From contig JAUUYJ010000068.1 in the NCBI GenBank assembly GCA_030588275.1, forward strand, positions 1-10,370: a DNA stretch of 10,370 nt, read 5' to 3'. The DNA is from Candidatus Zixiibacteriota bacterium. Its GTDB lineage: Bacteria; Zixibacteria; MSB-5A5; GN15; JAAZOE01. The notes beneath the pieces were generated by a model. The model saw only the letters and a program-made list of their open reading frames with translations. It was not told where the DNA came from and ran no database searches. Positions 8,046 through 10,370 of the stretch are shown one piece after another. A program made the position numbers and the translations under genes. Each line of letters starts with the position of its first letter. Position 1 is the stretch's first letter.

Positions 8046-8059
8046 TTGATCAAGGTCAA
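8046..8059 (-). promoter_or_regulatory. FNR/CRP-family binding site upstream of the polyferredoxin operon
   Basis: TTGACCTTGATCAA matches the FNR consensus TTGAT-N4-ATCAA at nine of ten defined positions, and the TTGAC half-site is also seen in related Dnr/NnrR-type boxes. If TATCTT (about 8023-8018 on the minus strand) is the -10 element, the box centre lies near -40, close to the class II activator position of -41.5. The downstream gene encodes an iron-sulfur electron carrier, a typical target of oxygen- or NO-responsive regulators. The regulator itself is not in the window. Confidence 0.5.
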
Positions 8060-8087
8060 GTTGGCGAGAAATTGATTAATTAATTCA

Positions 8088-9620
8088 TTATAAATTTTCA
8101 ATTTTGCTAAGAAGCGTCTTTAGATTTGTTATCATTTCCGATCGGGAAATCGTAACCTGAATATTCTCAGCCTTAAGCCATTCCTCACGGTCAGCCACAT
8201 CCTTAGCCTGCTCCCCACCGGCGATAAGATTTTTAATCGTTACCGTTTTGTTCTCGATTTCGTCAGAGCCAAGAATAACCGCTACCGGTATCCCTACCCG
8301 GTCGGCATATTTCATCTGCTTGGTAAAACTCTTGGTCTGCCCCAGGAATATCTCAGCCTTGATTCCGGCATCTCTGATTTCATTCAGGATTGAGATATAC
8401 TCACTCGTCTGCTCTTTATCCATTACCGTAACTAAAACCTGCGAAACGGTCGGATCAGCTTTGATCTTGCCCATTTTGATTAACGCCGCCAACAAACGAT
8501 CAACCCCAGCCGACGCTCCGACCGCCGGAATCTTCTTACCGGTAAACCGCTCGACCAAACCATCGTACCGTCCACCGGCAAAGACCGATCCGTAATCAGG
8601 CAGGTCGGTCAAAATCGTTTCAAAGACCGGCCCGGTGTAATATCCTAATCCGCGCACAATCGTCAGATCAATCTGTGCCTTCTCATCTGGAACACCGAGA
8701 TTCTTAAGATAATTATTGATCTCTATAAGCTCATCGTAACCGCTCTTAAGTTCTTCACGCCCATCCTCGGAGCTATTTAAGGCACTAAAAAGCTCAAACG
8801 AGGCACTCCTGTCTGGATCATCACTCATTTTACGGGCAACGACTGAACTTATAAATTGTAGGGCATTCTTCTCAGGATCAACTTCCAGACTCAGAAAATT
8901 GACTATGTGGGTGATATGATTCTCATCAAGACCCAAACCGGGTATCTTATCACCCGACTTATCGGTTCGCCCCGGACCGAGTTCTAATTTAACCGCCTCT
9001 ATCCCCTGCTTATCAAGCTTATCGATTACTCGAAAAACATCCGGTGCTTTGTCATCAGGAATCCCGATCATTTTGGCCAGACCGTTTAAGATCTTCCGGT
9101 TGGAGTATTTAATCTTGTAATTCTCGATCCCTAATTTATCAAACGACTTTGAAATCGCCGCCATAATCTCGGCATCAGCTAACATCGATTCGGTCCCGAC
9201 CGAATCGATATCAAACTGGGTAAACTCACGAAACCGCCCCGGCCCCGGTTTATCAACACGCCAAACCGGCCCGATCTGATAACGCCTGAATGGTAAAGTT
9301 AACTCCCCATTCCCGGCCACATACCGCGCCAGAGAAGCGGTCAATTCAAACCGCAGAGCCATATCAACCTTTTCCGGTCCCACAAAACTAAAGATCGTCG
9401 CCAGATTATCGGCACCGTAGTCGGCCCCTTTTAAGGTCTCAATTTTTTCCAGTGATGGAGTCTGGAGAGGCGAGAATCCAAATGATTCAAAAACCGACCG
9501 AAAAACCGCCACCATCTTTTGGCGCGCGATCTCATCTGAAGGGGGATAATCACGGAACCCTTTCAGGACTTCCGGCCTGATCTTTTTCGGCTTCTTTGAC
9601 TTATCTTTGTTTTTACTCAT
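8088..9620 (-). CDS. hisS: Histidyl-tRNA synthetase, long divergent type
   Basis: This 510-residue class II synthetase charges tRNA-His with histidine. Numbered from the ATG at 9620, a Lys-rich N-terminus (2-15) precedes LKGFRDYPP, the motif 1 region. Motif 2 is WRVDKPGPGRFRE at 120-132. The histidine-binding signatures are RGLGYYTGPVFE at 323-334 and AGGRYDGL at 348-355. Motif 3 is GASAGVDRL at 368-376. The anticodon-binding domain covers about 393 to the end. It is longer than common bacterial HisRS (about 420 residues), with extra length in the middle. The motif 2 loop has Lys124 and Gly126 where E. coli HisRS has Arg116 and Gln118, the residues that read C73 and G-1; DKPGPGR resembles the alphaproteobacterial loop. 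The frame also allows a TTG start at 9644, but the ATG is preferred. The start codon lies inside a duplicated leader, and tRNA-His is immediately upstream. Confidence 0.96.
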   Translation of the reverse strand: MSKNKDKSKKPKKIRPEVLKGFRDYPPSDEIARQKMVAVFRSVFESFGFSPLQTPSLEKIETLKGADYGADNLATIFSFVGPEKVDMALRFELTASLARYVAGNGELTLPFRRYQIGPVWRVDKPGPGRFREFTQFDIDSVGTESMLADAEIMAAISKSFDKLGIENYKIKYSNRKILNGLAKMIGIPDDKAPDVFRVIDKLDKQGIEAVKLELGPGRTDKSGDKIPGLGLDENHITHIVNFLSLEVDPEKNALQFISSVVARKMSDDPDRSASFELFSALNSSEDGREELKSGYDELIEINNYLKNLGVPDEKAQIDLTIVRGLGYYTGPVFETILTDLPDYGSVFAGGRYDGLVERFTGKKIPAVGASAGVDRLLAALIKMGKIKADPTVSQVLVTVMDKEQTSEYISILNEIRDAGIKAEIFLGQTKSFTKQMKYADRVGIPVAVILGSDEIENKTVTIKNLIAGGEQAKDVADREEWLKAENIQVTISRSEMITNLKTLLSKIENL

Positions 9621-9720
9621 ATTTCGATTTATCTCTGCTTTCAAAAACCCCGTCTATCGGCGTCTTTCTTACTCAAATTCTGATTTATCTCTGTTTTCAA
9701 AAACCCCGCTTATCGGGGCG
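9615..9720 (-). repeat. Tandem duplication of the hisS leader and start region
   Basis: Two copies of about 48-50 bases (9671-9720 and 9615-9662), spaced about 58 bases apart, agree at roughly 84 percent of positions by eye. Each contains a hairpin region, GGGGTTTTTGAAA, CAGAGATAAATC and a start-like triplet followed by GAGTAA. The downstream copy holds the real hisS ATG. In the upstream copy the triplet is TTG, and it opens an 11-codon frame that ends at 9641 inside the second copy. No His codons occur in that frame, so it is not a classical histidine attenuator peptide. Confidence 0.75.
9699..9718 (-). terminator. Intrinsic terminator-like hairpin between tRNA-His and hisS
   Basis: On the minus strand CCCCG, a five-base loop ATAAG and CGGGG form a GC-only stem directly followed by five T. 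This should stop at least part of the tRNA-His transcript. The second leader copy keeps the T-run but its stem has decayed to about three pairs. No convincing promoter is seen between this hairpin and the hisS ATG. A weak candidate -10 (TAGAAT at 9733-9728) would start transcription just before the hairpin. Confidence 0.6.
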
Positions 9721-9781
9721 GGGATTAATTCTAATAAAAATCGACATTTACGGAAAGGAAAAAATTAGACCAAACAAAAAA

Positions 9782-9856
9782 TACCGAGGGGCGGAATTGA
9801 ACCGCCGGCCTCCTGATCCACAATCAGGCGCTCTAACCAAGCTGAGCTACCCCGGC
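9782..9856 (-). tRNA. tRNA-His (anticodon GTG)
   Basis: The 75-base cloverleaf is complete: acceptor GCCGGGG with CCTCGGT, D arm GCTC/GAGC with a 10-base loop, anticodon stem CCTGA/TCAGG around loop TTGTGGA, a five-base variable loop, and T arm GGCGG-TTCAATT-CCGCC. The anticodon GTG reads CAC and CAU. The discriminator base is A73, pair 1:72 is G-U, and the base before position 1 is T. The usual extra G-1:C73 pair of bacterial tRNA-His is therefore not encoded. CCA is not encoded either. A T-rich stretch follows the 3' end, and hisS is the next gene. Confidence 0.95.
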
Positions 9857-9870
9857 ATTACCGAATTCAT

Positions 9871-9898
9871 ATATTAGTCGATATTGCAGGTTAGTCAA
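9871..9898 (-). promoter_or_regulatory. Probable promoter of tRNA-His
   Basis: TTGACT (9898-9893), a 16-base spacer and TAATAT (9876-9871) lie on the minus strand. The predicted transcript start is about eight bases before the tRNA 5' end. The spacing equals that of the two M6 protease promoters. The -10 box is only a four-of-six match, so the call is moderate. Confidence 0.5.
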
Positions 9899-9932
9899 GG
9901 GATTTAATTGCCAGAAATTGATTATCTACTTG

Positions 9933-10370
9933 CTACTTCTCTTCCAGTATAGACTCGTCTATAATCGTCACCGAACCGTTGGTCAGTTTGACGGCAATCG
10001 TATCCCGAATCCCAACTCGCACCGTCCCCCATTTCAAGCAGGAATCCCCAACCATCTCCAGACATTGCTTTTCAATTGTAGTCGTGATTCCAATCGAATT
10101 TCCAACCTTATCAGAAAAACCACTTTTCTCCCTAATGATTCGTATGGCAAAATGGCCACCTGACAGCTTTGTAAACTCCCGATTAATCCGAAACCGCAAA
10201 TATCCTAATACTCCATTTTCCTGTGGGAAACAGGGGGGGCGAACCGCACCACCCGGCCAGTCCGCCATCCCGGCAATTTTCAGATCATAAAGGCTGTTTT
10301 CCAATGAAGAAATTCCAATCCATTCCCAACCGGATAGAAGCGTCCCGGCAGTATCGACCGCACCGGAAAT
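9933..10370 (-). CDS. Unrecognised protein, C-terminal part only; possibly extracellular cohesin-like
   Basis: The frame is open from the right edge to a TAG at 9933 (145 codons), so the start lies outside the window. A TTG at 10304 could be a start, but the frame continues upstream with sensible residues, so truncation by the edge is preferred. The visible protein is beta-strand-like, with GWEWIG, a YDLKIAGMADWPGG segment, RPPCFPQENG, GYLRFRIN and a final TNGSVTIIDE strand. Four Cys-poor, hydroxyl-rich repeating strands without membrane segments suggest an exported or surface protein. The order of segments recalls cohesin-like modules of secreted FCB-group proteins, but no diagnostic motif is present and I do not assign a family. 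It ends 76 bases before the tRNA-His gene and appears to be transcribed separately. Confidence 0.6.
   Translation of the reverse strand: MSGAVDTAGTLLSGWEWIGISSLENSLYDLKIAGMADWPGGAVRPPCFPQENGVLGYLRFRINREFTKLSGGHFAIRIIREKSGFSDKVGNSIGITTTIEKQCLEMVGDSCLKWGTVRVGIRDTIAVKLTNGSVTIIDESILEEK

Noticed and set aside
9621..9782. T-box riboswitch or His attenuator before hisS
   Set aside because: No T-box consensus sequence, specifier loop or run of His codons is present in the leader.
9596..9877. Open frame of 93 codons on the plus strand
   Set aside because: It spans the hisS start, the leader repeats and the tRNA-His gene, with low-complexity translation that reflects those elements.
10233..10239. Seven-G run in the right-edge gene as a possible phase-variable or frameshift site
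   Set aside because: The reading frame is sensible on both sides of the run, so nothing indicates a shift. A single run of seven is not enough to argue for phase variation.

Overview
The window reads as a piece of a moderate-GC bacterial chromosome with every convincing gene on the minus strand. The best clue to the host is the large secreted protease at 1275-4802. It ends in two dockerin-like repeats built around GDANSDG and NVGDAVFLINYVF. This style of C-terminal repeat is common in uncultured lineages of the FCB group such as candidate phylum Zixibacteria. That placement is an inference from style, not a phylogeny.

Layout in transcription order, right to left. (i) 9933-10370: the C-terminal end of a protein of unknown function, possibly extracellular and faintly cohesin-like. 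(ii) 9782-9856: tRNA-His(GTG) with its own promoter. It is followed by a terminator-like hairpin and a tandemly duplicated leader that runs into hisS. (iii) 8088-9620: hisS, histidyl-tRNA synthetase, of the long divergent type. (iv) 4970-7989: a likely operon of a membrane polyferredoxin of NapH/NosR type, a class I SAM-dependent methyltransferase, luxS, and the MTA/SAH nucleosidase gene. The last two overlap by ATGA. A near-consensus FNR/CRP-type box lies just upstream of the polyferredoxin. (v) 1275-4802 and 1-1022: two tandem paralogous secreted M6 metalloproteases. The second runs off the left edge. Each has the same TTGACA-N16-TATATT promoter and a closely related leader.

How the genes work together. 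A methyltransferase releases S-adenosylhomocysteine (SAH). The nucleosidase cleaves it to S-ribosylhomocysteine, and LuxS turns that into homocysteine and the AI-2 precursor DPD, so the operon contains both SAH production and SAH recycling. The polyferredoxin suggests a redox function controlled with them. tRNA-His and its synthetase are neighbours and appear to have changed together. The tRNA gene lacks the G-1:C73 pair used by most bacteria, and the synthetase lacks the motif 2 loop Arg and Gln that read that pair. This is the most striking observation in the window. No mobile element, CRISPR array or obvious new defence system is visible.
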